From Lacunisphaera limnophila (GTDB taxonomy: Bacteria; Verrucomicrobiota; Verrucomicrobiia; Opitutales; Opitutaceae), in assembly GCF_001746835.1 (NCBI RefSeq), contig NZ_CP016094.1:992001-1056000 (forward strand): DNA of 64,000 nucleotides. Direction: 5' to 3'. A program made the position numbers and the translations under genes. Within the stretch, counting starts at the first letter, position 1. Each line of letters opens with the position of its first letter. Positions 28,066 through 37,928 of the stretch are shown in pieces. Below the pieces are notes generated by a model. That model had not been told where the DNA came from and ran no database searches. It saw only the letters and a program-made list of their open reading frames with translations.

Positions 28066-30975
28066 TCAGAACTTGAGGCTCAGGTCGACGTAGAGCGTGC
28101 GACCGATGGCGCTATAGGTCTGGGTGTCGGCGTTATGGTCGGTCCACGACGCGGCGGCCGAGGGCGGCGCCCGGTCAAACAGGTTGGTCGCGCCGACGCG
28201 GACCGTGAGGCCGTCGACCGCCGAGAACAGGCCGCGGCCCCCGCGGAACTCATAACCCAGGTGGGCATCCACCTGGGTGTACGACTCGACGTGCTGGTCG
28301 CGCGTCGGGTTGGTCTCCGTCAGGGCGGCGGTTTCATCGGTCACGCTCGGGACATGGCGGATCGTGAAACCCGCGCGCCAGCTGGCGCGGCTGTACGTCG
28401 CGAACAGCGTGCCGGTCCACCGCGGGATCGTGCCGCCGTTGAGGACGGAACGGCCGTTGGTGGTGCCGACGAAATCGTCCCCCTCGACGGAGAACTCATT
28501 GAACCACATGGTCGTCAACGAGAGGTCGAAGCGGCCGATGGACTCGAGGTTCAGGTTGTAGTTGAGGGTCAGGTCCACGCCATCCTGCGAGGCGGCCACC
28601 AGGTTCTCGGCATAGTTCGAGATGAACACCGGGGACATCGAGCCGAACTGGCCGTAGATCGCGCCCATCTGACCGACGCTCGTGACCGGCGCGCCGTTGA
28701 AGCTGCCGATGCGCACGCGGTTGGCGAACTCCGAGGCCGCACCCTCGTCCTCAACGCTCTGGAGGATATCCACGTCGCTCTGGACGCCGGCGATGCCCAC
28801 CTGGTCGATCTTGAAGTAGGTCAGCTCGGCCGAGAAACCGCGCAGGCCGCGGGGCGACCACACGATGCCGAGGTTATAGATGTCGGCCTTCTCCGGCTGC
28901 AGCAGCTCGCTGGCAAAGCCCTGGGCCACGGCGGCGGAGCTGGTCAGCGTGCGAGCCGCGGCCTGGTCGATGTCCGAGGCGTCGAGCCCGTTCCGGAAGA
29001 CCAGGGCCGAGAGGTCGTCGGAGGAACCGATGGGCGTCGGCCCGAAGAGCGAGTACAGGCTCGGGGCGGTGAAAGACTCCGAGTAGGTGGCGCGGACCAC
29101 GAACTCGTCGTTGAACGGCATCCAGCGGAGGGAGAACTTCGGCACGGCCGGGGCGTCGGCATCGCTGTATTTGTCCTGGCGGACGGCGAGGTCGAGATCG
29201 AGCGCCTTCACACCGGGGATGGCCTGGGCGTCGCGGGCGAGCGGCACGCGCACCTCGGCATAATAGGAGTCGACCGTCCGGGTCACGTCGAACGGATCGG
29301 TCGTGGTGGCGCCGTCCCACGCGACGGGGTTGCCGTTCAGCGGGTCGTTGAGGTCGTTGATCGTGTAGCTGCCGGCGTCCGGCCGGGCCTCCAGGGTCTC
29401 ACGCCGGGTCTCAGCGCCGACGGCGAAGCCGATCGGGCCGGCGGGCAACACGTCGGGAATCTCGCCCACCACGCGGGCGTCGAAGCTGTGCAGCGTGCTG
29501 GTGTTCTTCGAGAAGGCCGTGCCGAAGACGTTGCCTTGCTCAAAGGCGCCCGCGGCCTGATCCCGGGCGAAGAGGTTGATGATGCCGTTGTCGATGGCGT
29601 TGACGAGATTCACGCGGGCGATGACGTTGGCGTTGCGATAGTCCTGCTTGATCTGGTTCAGGTTCGCCGCGACCTCCCAGCGGTAATTTTCGCCGACCTC
29701 GCCGCGCAGGCCGAGCAGGCCGCGGAGGGAATGGGTCTCATTGTAGTACTTGCGCGGGTTCGTCACGAACCGGTTGCGCACATACGCATACTCGCTGGAC
29801 GGGTTGGTCGGATGCGTCGGGTCGGTGAAACCGATGCCCAGTCCGAGGTCGGTGACATTCTCGGCTGTGATCGGCATGCCGAAGATCGGCTGGGCGGCGA
29901 GCTGCAGGAAGGTGTCGGTCTGGGCGTAGAGCAAGTCGCCGAAGAGCTCGATGTGGTTGGTCAGCTTGTGCGACAGGGCCGTGGTGAAGGCCCGGCGCTC
30001 GCTGCCGAGCGCGAGCGTCACGTACTCCGAGATATTGAACTGCGAGTTGAAGTTCACGCTGCCCTGCCGCTCGTAGATGCCCTGCGCGACGAGCTGGTCG
30101 AAGGTGAGGCCGGCGCCGGCCGGCGGCACCTTCCCCGCGACGAGGCGATAGACACCGGGATTGGCGGAGCCGAGGAACCCGAAGGTCGTCAGCACGCCCG
30201 GATAGGCGCTGGTCTTGCCGGTCTGGCTGCGCGAAAAGGCCTTCTCGTTCTGGAAGAGCGGGTCGGTGCGCGCCCATTCAAAGGTGAGGGTGATCGCGGT
30301 CGTGTCATTCGACACGCCGGTGGCGAAATGCGCGGAACGCTCCTCCCAGGTGCCGAGGAGCGTGTCGGCGAAGCGGTAACGCCCGCCCACTTCCGCGCCT
30401 TGGTAGTTCTTCTTCAGGATGATGTTCACCACGCCGGAGACGGCATCCGAGCCGTAGAGGGCGGAGGCGCCGTCCTTCAGCACCTCGATGGACTCCACGG
30501 CTGCGACGGGGATGGCGTTCACGTCCACGAAGTCATAACCGCCGGTCGCCGAGACCGGTGCGAAGGCGGCGCGACGGCCGTTGATCAGCACCAGGGTCTG
30601 CACGTTACGGAGCGAGAGACGGGAACCGCCGTTGGTGTCGCCGCCGCCGATGCTGGAATTCTGCGCACCCATGTTCGCGTTGCCCACGAACTGCGGCACG
30701 GCCTTGCGCAACACCTCGAGCAGGTCCGTCTCGCCGGTGTCCTTGATGTCATCGATCCCCACCATCGTAACCGGCACGGCGGGGGCATCGACGGAGTACG
30801 GGATGTACGAGCCGGTCACCACGAACTTTTCCAGATGGACGGTCTTGGGGTCGCCCTCCGCGGAGGTCGGGACGGCGGTTTGCTGGGCCAAGGCGGCGGT
30901 CGCCGCGAGGACAGACAGGACCCGCGCGGCAAGCCGCGCCTGACCCCACCCGCCCGGAGTGTGTTTGGTATTCAT
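28066..30975 (-). CDS. TonB-dependent receptor
   Basis: A 969-residue outer-membrane transporter. A signal peptide ends near ALA (about 30). A conserved LEKFVVTGS segment (48-56) serves as the likely TonB-box region. The plug domain spans about 60-200 (LRNVQTLVLINGRRAAF, AVESIEVLKDGASALYGSDAVSGVVNIILKK), and a 22-stranded-type barrel ends in the aromatic residue (VDLSLKF). The plug signature with LINGRR and AAVE-IE-LKDG is that of the large TonB receptors for glycans and peptides in Alphaproteobacteria and Opitutaceae. The substrate is unknown. I use the ATG at 30975 over 31029, which would add 18 residues before the signal peptide. It lies downstream of the SBP-LytS-LytTR operon on the same strand after a 313-bp gap, and could be one of its targets. 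Confidence 0.93.
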   Translation of the reverse strand: MNTKHTPGGWGQARLAARVLSVLAATAALAQQTAVPTSAEGDPKTVHLEKFVVTGSYIPYSVDAPAVPVTMVGIDDIKDTGETDLLEVLRKAVPQFVGNANMGAQNSSIGGGDTNGGSRLSLRNVQTLVLINGRRAAFAPVSATGGYDFVDVNAIPVAAVESIEVLKDGASALYGSDAVSGVVNIILKKNYQGAEVGGRYRFADTLLGTWEERSAHFATGVSNDTTAITLTFEWARTDPLFQNEKAFSRSQTGKTSAYPGVLTTFGFLGSANPGVYRLVAGKVPPAGAGLTFDQLVAQGIYERQGSVNFNSQFNISEYVTLALGSERRAFTTALSHKLTNHIELFGDLLYAQTDTFLQLAAQPIFGMPITAENVTDLGLGIGFTDPTHPTNPSSEYAYVRNRFVTNPRKYYNETHSLRGLLGLRGEVGENYRWEVAANLNQIKQDYRNANVIARVNLVNAIDNGIINLFARDQAAGAFEQGNVFGTAFSKNTSTLHSFDARVVGEIPDVLPAGPIGFAVGAETRRETLEARPDAGSYTINDLNDPLNGNPVAWDGATTTDPFDVTRTVDSYYAEVRVPLARDAQAIPGVKALDLDLAVRQDKYSDADAPAVPKFSLRWMPFNDEFVVRATYSESFTAPSLYSLFGPTPIGSSDDLSALVFRNGLDASDIDQAAARTLTSSAAVAQGFASELLQPEKADIYNLGIVWSPRGLRGFSAELTYFKIDQVGIAGVQSDVDILQSVEDEGAASEFANRVRIGSFNGAPVTSVGQMGAIYGQFGSMSPVFISNYAENLVAASQDGVDLTLNYNLNLESIGRFDLSLTTMWFNEFSVEGDDFVGTTNGRSVLNGGTIPRWTGTLFATYSRASWRAGFTIRHVPSVTDETAALTETNPTRDQHVESYTQVDAHLGYEFRGGRGLFSAVDGLTVRVGATNLFDRAPPSAAASWTDHNADTQTYSAIGRTLYVDLSLKF

Positions 30976-31288
30976 GCGTTTGGTTGGTGTGTAACGGGCG
31001 CGGCTTTCAGCCGGCGCTTCGTATGACACAGGGGTGGCAGGTCCATGCGACCTGTCTCAATCTCCGTGCGACGAAGCCGCGGCGCGGGGCTGCGAGGGCC
31101 CAACTTTCGTCGCCAAGTGACAAACGACCGGCGATGAGCCCCCCGGATTTATGCCACGGGCCGCGGCGCGAAGTGTGGCTGCAGGCGGCCGCTCATTTGT
31201 AGGATCGTTGCTTGCGACGACCTCGACAACGAGGTCGGACCAAGGTCCGACCCTACGAAAATGGGTATACGAGTTTAACTAAACTGAC
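30976..31288. other. Intergenic region upstream of the TonB-dependent receptor
   Basis: A 313-bp stretch without a gene. From the LytTR stop toward the receptor it holds a small palindrome AGTTTA-GT-TAAACT (31273-31286), the 58-bp REP-like inverted repeat, a weak copy of the GCGACGAAA motif on the minus strand near 31104-31114 (about 130 bp before the receptor start), and a final AC-rich leader. No clear promoter hexamers. Confidence 0.6.
31199..31256. repeat. REP-like inverted repeat
   Basis: Two 27-bp arms separated by ACAA. The left arm starts GTAGGATCGTTGCTTGCGAC and the right arm, read on the other strand, starts GTAGGGTCGGACCTTGGTCC; both end GACCTCG at the loop. The right arm contains its own inner palindrome, GGTCGGACC-AA-GGTCCGACC. 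The left arm is closely similar to the element at 42921-42950. Confidence 0.7.
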
Positions 31289-32107
31289 CTAGAGGTGCGC
31301 CTTCAGCTCGTGGACGAAGGTCCGGCTGACACGCAGCTTCATGCCGTTGCTGAGCTCGACGCTGTATTCGCCATAGAGGGCCGGACCGGCTTTCTTCATG
31401 TGGCGCAGGTTCACGATCGTGGAGCGGTGGATGCGCACGAAATGCTTGGGGTCGAGCCGCTCCATCATCTTCTGCAGCGACATGCGCACAAAACGCGACT
31501 TGTCGGTCGAGTGCAGGCGCACGTAATCGCCGTCGGACTCGATCCAGAGGATGTCGCCGGGCGCGAGCATGTGGATCTCGCCGTCGCAGCGGATGAACAG
31601 GCGCTGGTCCTCCTCGCGGGGACGCGCGGTGGCGATACCCTCCTCGGTGGCGCCGCTGGCCTTGAGGCGCTGGAGCGCGACCATGATGTCGCTGAGCCGG
31701 CGGGCCAGTTCCTCGCGGTCGAGGCTGCGCACCGCGGCCTTGGCGCGGCCCAGCGCGGCGGCGAAGCGGGCGCGGTTGAAGGGCTTGAGCACATAGTCAA
31801 CCGCGTGGACCTCGAAGGCCTGCAGGGCAAACTGGTCGTGGGCGGTCACGAACACCACCTGCGGCATGAGCGTGGCCGGGAGCCGGGCCAGCACCTCAAA
31901 GCCGGAGATGCCCGGCATCTGCACATCAAGGAAGACCAGGTCCGGCCGGTGTTCCCGGATGGCCTCGACGGCCTGCAGGCCGTTGCCCGCCTGGGCGACG
32001 ACCGAGATATCCGGATCGGAGCGGAGCAGGGCCTCGACGTTTTGCCGGGCAAGGACTTCGTCGTCCACGATCAGGGTGCGGATGAGGGCGGTCGCGGTGG
32101 TGGTCAT
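31289..32107 (-). CDS. LytTR-family response regulator
   Basis: A 272-residue regulator of the LytR/AlgR type. The receiver has D15/D16, phospho-acceptor D61 (LVFLDVQMPG), T88 and K108 (LKPF). A helical linker leads to a LytTR DNA-binding domain at about 167-270 (RLFIRCDGEIHMLAPGDILWIESDGDYVRLH...KHFVRIHRSTIVNLRHM). It is the last gene of an operon; its ATG overlaps the stop of the LytS-like kinase gene (ATGA, 32104-32107). LytTR regulators bind direct repeats upstream of promoters; a TonB receptor gene follows 313 bp downstream. Confidence 0.95.
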   Translation of the reverse strand: MTTTATALIRTLIVDDEVLARQNVEALLRSDPDISVVAQAGNGLQAVEAIREHRPDLVFLDVQMPGISGFEVLARLPATLMPQVVFVTAHDQFALQAFEVHAVDYVLKPFNRARFAAALGRAKAAVRSLDREELARRLSDIMVALQRLKASGATEEGIATARPREEDQRLFIRCDGEIHMLAPGDILWIESDGDYVRLHSTDKSRFVRMSLQKMMERLDPKHFVRIHRSTIVNLRHMKKAGPALYGEYSVELSNGMKLRVSRTFVHELKAHL

Positions 32108-33240
32108 GGCGCAGGGGGGAGGGTGAAGGGGAGGATGAGCCGGGCGCGGACGCCGCGCGGCGGCTGGTCGCGGAGCTCAAAGCGGGCTTCGTCGCCGTAG
32201 AGCATGTGCAACCGGGTACGGGTGTTTTGCACGCCGATGCCGGTGGCCGCCACCAGTTCGTCGCGGGGCAGAGGGGGACCGTCGTTGTCGACCGTAAGTT
32301 CCAGTCGTCCCTGGTCGCGCCGCGCGCTGATGCGCAGCAGGCGGGCCGTGGGATCGCGCGAGATGCCGTGTTTCATGGCGTTCTCCGCCAGCGGCTGGAG
32401 CATGAGGCAGGGCACGAGCGCGGACAGGCACTCGGGGGCGATGTCGTATTCGACCTGCAACCGGTCCTGGAACCGGATGCTCTCGATTTCAAAATAGCGG
32501 CGCAGGAATTCCAGCTCGTGCTCGAGGGTGTCCAGGGCTTCTTGCCGGTGCTCCAGCGCGCGGCGCAGGAGTTCGCCCAGGCCGGCCACCACGTCCTCCG
32601 CCTCGCGTGTGCGGTCGTTGCGGATGAGGCTGGTGATGGAGTTGAGCGTGTTGAAGAGGAAGTGCGGGTGCAGCTGCATCTTCAGCGCATCGAGGCTGGC
32701 GCGGACGAGGCGGGTCTCGAGCCGGGCGTTGGCCACGCGCAGCTCGCCGGTGAGCAGCTGCCCGGCGCGCCATTGGCGGTGGTAGCCGACGGCATAGAGC
32801 ACAGTGACCCCCATGAAGTAGATGATCAGCGGCGTGTAGTCCCACCGGCCCACGCCCCGCAGGTCGTGCAGGATCACGGGCAGGAAGGACCAAGGCAGGT
32901 GGTTGGCCACAAGCAGGCGGATGGCCGCAAGGAGGATGAACAGGCCCGTGATCAGGCCGGCCATCAGGGTGTGCAACGCGATGGCCCACGGCCAGTGCCG
33001 GTCGAGCCGCGTGAGCCGGTGTTGCAGCCAGAGCACGGCCGGGAGCAAGACCCACCAGAGCAGGGACAACGGCCACTGGTGCAGGCGGGTGGCGCGGAAC
33101 GAGGCATCCGGCGCGCCCGCCAGCCAGGACCGCGCATCCCACAGCAGCAGACCGGCCAGCACCAGCAGACCGGCCAGCCAAAGCCCGCCCCAGATCCGCC
33201 AGTCCCGCAGCCAGGTTCCGAACCAGCCCCGCGCGCTCAT
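32104..33240 (-). CDS. LytS/YehU-type sensor histidine kinase
   Basis: A 378-residue membrane kinase with four predicted helices (about 17-34, 55-73, 86-109 and 135-152). The His_kinase domain has the family motif LHPHFLFNTLN at 190-200 (phospho-acceptor H191). The ATP-binding domain has PLAENAMKHGIS and GIGVQNTRTRL. It has no periplasmic sensor domain, since the loops between helices are short, so its input may come from a partner. Both ends overlap neighbours by ATGA, upstream with the solute-binding protein gene (33237-33240) and downstream with the LytTR regulator gene. The three proteins are therefore probably made together. The long frame running on upstream is an off-frame reading of the binding-protein gene. 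Confidence 0.93.
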   Translation of the reverse strand: MSARGWFGTWLRDWRIWGGLWLAGLLVLAGLLLWDARSWLAGAPDASFRATRLHQWPLSLLWWVLLPAVLWLQHRLTRLDRHWPWAIALHTLMAGLITGLFILLAAIRLLVANHLPWSFLPVILHDLRGVGRWDYTPLIIYFMGVTVLYAVGYHRQWRAGQLLTGELRVANARLETRLVRASLDALKMQLHPHFLFNTLNSITSLIRNDRTREAEDVVAGLGELLRRALEHRQEALDTLEHELEFLRRYFEIESIRFQDRLQVEYDIAPECLSALVPCLMLQPLAENAMKHGISRDPTARLLRISARRDQGRLELTVDNDGPPLPRDELVAATGIGVQNTRTRLHMLYGDEARFELRDQPPRGVRARLILPFTLPPAP

Positions 33241-34889
33241 AGCCCCTCCTCCCCGCCTAGCGTGGGCGGGACCAGCGGCGCAAGGGCCAGACGCTTGAGC
33301 GCCTGACGACCCAACGGGTCCGCATACCAACCCTCGACCTCGCCCGCGAGCAGGGTGCGCCGGCGCTCGAAGAGCATCGGGATGGTGGGCACCTCGGCCA
33401 TGACGTGGCGCTCGAAGGCCTCCAGCAGTTCCAGCCGCTCGGCCCCCGCCTTCCGGTTGGCCTCGGCCATGAGTTGCGTGTTCACGGGATTCATCCAGTG
33501 CGGGGCGTTGAAACGTTCGGGGTGGGCGAAGATGCCCAGGAGATCGCCGGCATCGGGGACGGTGGCGATGACCCCGTTGAAGGCGACGTCGAAGTTGCCG
33601 CTCCGGACCCGGCTGGTGCGCTTGTCCGAAGGCTCGTAGGCCAGGTAGGTGCGGACCCCCAGCTCGCGGAACCAGCGGTCGGTCCAGGCCTGGAGAAAGG
33701 GGTAGTTGTCGCGGCGCGGGTTCACCGGCAGGATCAGCACCGGAAAATCCCTGCCCCCGGGGTAACCGGCCTCGGCGAGCAAACGGCGGGCCTCGGCGGC
33801 GTCCTCCCGGAAGAGGGCCATGCCGGCCCGGCCCGGCATGTCGGGCACCCACGAGTAGGCCGGGACGAAACGCCCGGCGTCCTCCCCCGTGATGGGCTCC
33901 GACCGGTCCACGGCCAGGGCCAGGGCCCGGCGCACACGCACGTCGCGCAGGGGACCGCGCGTCACGTTGAGATCGAGCGAGGAGATCAGCAGCGAGAGTT
34001 CGGTCGCCTCCGTCACGGCGCGGCCGGTGGGCCACCCCTCCGGCGGGACGCCGGGCGAAAGGTGGGTGAGATCGGCGCGGCCCACGGCCACCAGCAGGCG
34101 CGCCATGCTGGCCGTATCCGCCCGGATGAATTCCACACCAGCGAGCCGCACGGCCGGGTGATTGCGGTAGTGCCGGGAAACGCCGAGACGGAATCCGTCC
34201 TTGCTGGCCCGGATCAGGCGAAACGCGCCGTTGGTCACGAGCGCGGCCGGCTCCCGCCATGACCGGTCCTCGGCCAGGACGGCCGGCGTCGTGACATGCA
34301 GCGGCACCAGCATCGGATCCGCCAGTTCCGCCACGAAGGTCGAGCGGACCGCCGCCAGGCGGATGCGCAGGGTGAGCGCGTCGACCGCCTCCACGCCCAG
34401 GGTGTCGGGCGCGGCGGTGCCACGGTTGACCGCCTCGGCCCCCTGCACGGGGTAGAGCACGATCGCGCCCGCCATGTCGTGCCCGACCAGCCGCCGCCAG
34501 CTGCGCACGAAATCCCCGGCCGTGACCGGGTCGCCGTTGCTCCATCGGCCGGTGGCGCGGAGTTTCACCGTCAGGGTCAGCCGGTCCTCGGACCAATGCC
34601 AGGACTCGGCGGCGGCCGGCATCGGCTGCCCCGACTCGGGATCGCATTCGATCAGCGGCTCCCACAGCCCGAGGATGAGCTGGTTCTGCGCCGGCGTCGG
34701 GAAGTACCAGCGGTGCGGGTCCACCACCACCATCTGGGCGTAGGCGATCCGCAGCACGTCACGATCGGCGGCGGGGCGCGGAATCACGGGCAGATCCTGC
34801 CGCGGGGCGAGCCAGACCGCCAGCATCAGTCCCCCCGCGCCGGCCATGGCGCAGGCCATCCACCAAGGGATGCGCGGGGAAGTGGTCAT
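33237..34889 (-). CDS. Extracellular solute-binding protein, family 5 (OppA-like), in a kinase operon
   Basis: A 550-residue periplasmic binding protein with an N-terminal membrane helix or signal anchor (about 9-27, no lipobox cysteine seen). It has the SBP_bac_5 fold: VVVDPHRWYFPTPAQNQLILGLWEPLIE near the N-terminus, LRATGRWSNGDPVTAGDFVRSWRRL (the family signature), VRVRRALALAVDR, and a C-terminal IPMLFERR segment. Such proteins bind oligopeptides, murein peptides or other solutes. There are no permease or ATPase genes nearby; instead its stop overlaps the start of a LytS-type kinase with no sensor domain. I infer that it acts as the sensory input rather than as a transporter part. The ATG at 34889 is preferred over 34925. 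Confidence 0.85.
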   Translation of the reverse strand: MTTSPRIPWWMACAMAGAGGLMLAVWLAPRQDLPVIPRPAADRDVLRIAYAQMVVVDPHRWYFPTPAQNQLILGLWEPLIECDPESGQPMPAAAESWHWSEDRLTLTVKLRATGRWSNGDPVTAGDFVRSWRRLVGHDMAGAIVLYPVQGAEAVNRGTAAPDTLGVEAVDALTLRIRLAAVRSTFVAELADPMLVPLHVTTPAVLAEDRSWREPAALVTNGAFRLIRASKDGFRLGVSRHYRNHPAVRLAGVEFIRADTASMARLLVAVGRADLTHLSPGVPPEGWPTGRAVTEATELSLLISSLDLNVTRGPLRDVRVRRALALAVDRSEPITGEDAGRFVPAYSWVPDMPGRAGMALFREDAAEARRLLAEAGYPGGRDFPVLILPVNPRRDNYPFLQAWTDRWFRELGVRTYLAYEPSDKRTSRVRSGNFDVAFNGVIATVPDAGDLLGIFAHPERFNAPHWMNPVNTQLMAEANRKAGAERLELLEAFERHVMAEVPTIPMLFERRRTLLAGEVEGWYADPLGRQALKRLALAPLVPPTLGGEEGL

Positions 34890-34974
34890 GAGGGAGGCGT
34901 ACCGCGGACCCATCGGCCCAAGCAACGCACGCTTTACCAGCCCTCAACGGAGTCGCGACGGGTGTCCATGTCCC

Positions 34975-34993
34975 TGCGACGAAACGCCAAAAT
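34975..34993 (+). promoter_or_regulatory. Copy of a recurring intergenic motif, TGCGACGAAACGCCAAAAT
   Basis: This site shares TGCGACGAAACGCCA exactly with the one at 51245-51259 upstream of the second TonB receptor, and is close to the one at 27940-27960. It lies 86 bp upstream of the solute-binding protein gene, but oriented away from it. An operator function is inferred from recurrence only. Confidence 0.4.
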
Positions 34994-35111
34994 ACCGCGC
35001 CAAGGCGCAGGGAGTACAGAGGCAGCCCAAGGGGGAGCCCGACCGACGGGTGGCTCTCCGCCCACGGACAAAACCTGCCCGGAGGTCAGGTTCGACCCGT
35101 CATCGGTCCGC

Positions 35112-36338
<1,227 letters not shown>

Positions 36339-36469
36339 GATGGGCTGGCAGTGTGGGCGGCTCGCGCCCGGGGCGGCAAAGTAAAAAAGCGCTTATTACG
36401 CCCCGGGGGCCGGTCCGGGTTTGCCTCGGGACGGCGGCGGACGATGATCCGACCCAACACCCCCCCGCC

Positions 36470-36970
36470 ATGCCCTCCCCCGCCCTGCCGGTTGGTTCTG
36501 TTCCACGTCGCGGTTTCACGTTGGTTGAGATCATGGTGGCCATCGCCCTCATCGGCATGCTCGCCGCCCTCGCCATCCCCGCCTTTCAGCGCACGCAACG
36601 CGCCTCGCGAAACGCCCGCGTGCTCAATGATATTCGCGTCTTCAGCGAGGCCTTCGAGATCTACAACACCCAGAACGGCGGCTGGCCCGACGGAGCCGCC
36701 CCCGGCGTCGTACCCACCCTGCCGATCACCCTCGCCGACAACCTGCGCGCCACGAGCTGGCAGGGGCAGACCGGCTTTGGCGGCCAGTGGCAATGGGACA
36801 ATGCGCTCGCCTCGGCGGGTGATGCCGGGATTTGCATCATCGGCTTCAACTGCGACGACAACCAGCTCAGCGAACTGGACACCAAGATCGACGATGGAAA
36901 TCTCGGCACGGGCCGGTTCCAGAAGACCTCGCCCACCCGCGTGATTTACGTGATCGCTTCCGGCAGTTGA
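36470..36970 (+). CDS. Type IV pilin/type II secretion pseudopilin-like protein
   Basis: A 166-residue prepilin. The leader ends in PRRG|FTLVEIMVAIALIG: cleavage is expected between G15 and F16, and E20 is the conserved +5 glutamate. A hydrophobic α1 helix follows to about 40, then a globular C-domain with two cysteines (about C123 and C129). I chose the ATG at 36470, which gives a normal 15-residue leader; an upstream in-frame ATG at 36353 would add 39 residues. The gene stands alone between argG (divergent) and argF (convergent, 12 bp apart). It could serve the same machine as the GspF-like protein at 14676. Whether it is a major pilin or a minor pseudopilin is unclear. Confidence 0.88.
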   Translation: MPSPALPVGSVPRRGFTLVEIMVAIALIGMLAALAIPAFQRTQRASRNARVLNDIRVFSEAFEIYNTQNGGWPDGAAPGVVPTLPITLADNLRATSWQGQTGFGGQWQWDNALASAGDAGICIIGFNCDDNQLSELDTKIDDGNLGTGRFQKTSPTRVIYVIASGS

Positions 36971-36982
36971 GCCGGGGCCACC

Positions 36983-37918
36983 TCAGCGTCGGCCAGGCGC
37001 GAGGCGCGCGAGGATGGCCTTCTGCACGTGCAGCCGGTTTTCCGCCTCGTCAAAAATGATGCAGCGGGGATTCGCCAGCACCTCCGGCGTGACTTCCTCG
37101 CCGGCGTGGGCCGGGAGGCAGTGCATGAACAGGGCGTCCGGTTTCGCGGCCGCGAAGAGTTTCGCGTTCACCTGGTACGGCATCAGCCGGCGCCGGCGGG
37201 CCGCGGCTTCCTTTTCCTGGCCCATGCTGGTCCAGACGTCGGTGTAGACGATATCGGCACCTTCGACGGCCTCGTACGGATCGGTGGTGAAATGGAACCC
37301 GCCGCCCAGCTGGCGGACGTCGGCGCGGATGGCGGCCCCGGGCTCGTAGCCCTTGGGGCCGGCGAGCGCGATCTTCATGCCCAAAAGGTTGGCGCCGAGG
37401 ATCCAGGAATTGGCCATGTTGAACCGCGTGTCGCCGAGGAAGGCGATCTTGCGGCCCTTCAGCGCGGCGAGCAGGTCACCCTTGGGACCGGCCCAGCGCT
37501 CCGCGGCCGTGAAGGCGTCGGTGTAGATCTGGCACGGATGCAGGTAGTCGGTCAGCGCGTTGATCACCGGCAGGCCGCCATGCTCGGCGAGCGCCGCGAG
37601 ATCCGCCTGCGCATAGGTGCGCACGATGAGCCCGTGCACGAACCGGGAGAGCACCTTGGCGGTGTCGTGGATGGTTTCGCCGCGGCCGATCTGGATGTCG
37701 TTCGTGTTGAGAAACAGCGGGTGGCCGCCGAGCTCGTGGATCGCGACCTCAAACGACACGCGGGTGCGCGTGCTCGATTTGGCGAAGATCATGGCCCAGG
37801 TCTGGCCGGTGAGCGGCTGGGCGTGCCGGCCGCGCTTCCGTTTCAACTGACGGGCGGCGGCGAAGAGCTCCGCCACCTCGGCGCGGGAAAAATCGGTTTC
37901 CTTGAGAAAATGCCGCAT
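36983..37918 (-). CDS. argF: Ornithine carbamoyltransferase
   Basis: A 311-residue enzyme making citrulline from ornithine and carbamoyl phosphate. The carbamoyl-phosphate loop is SSTRTR (48-53). HPCQ of the substrate site and the ornithine-site signature FMHCLPAHAGEEVT near 265-278 are both present. The length is the usual 300-320. It is the last gene of the argC-to-argF run, 10 bp after argD. Its location downstream of the ornithine decarboxylase-like gene means both competing ornithine-using enzymes come from the same gene cluster. Confidence 0.96.
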   Translation of the reverse strand: MRHFLKETDFSRAEVAELFAAARQLKRKRGRHAQPLTGQTWAMIFAKSSTRTRVSFEVAIHELGGHPLFLNTNDIQIGRGETIHDTAKVLSRFVHGLIVRTYAQADLAALAEHGGLPVINALTDYLHPCQIYTDAFTAAERWAGPKGDLLAALKGRKIAFLGDTRFNMANSWILGANLLGMKIALAGPKGYEPGAAIRADVRQLGGGFHFTTDPYEAVEGADIVYTDVWTSMGQEKEAAARRRRLMPYQVNAKLFAAAKPDALFMHCLPAHAGEEVTPEVLANPRCIIFDEAENRLHVQKAILARLAPGRR

Positions 37919-37928
37919 GGGTCGGTCC

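Noticed and set aside
28135-31026. A 963-codon plus-strand frame opposite the TonB receptor gene
   Set aside because: Composition-driven antisense frame with no recognisable domain; the receptor reading explains every part of the region.
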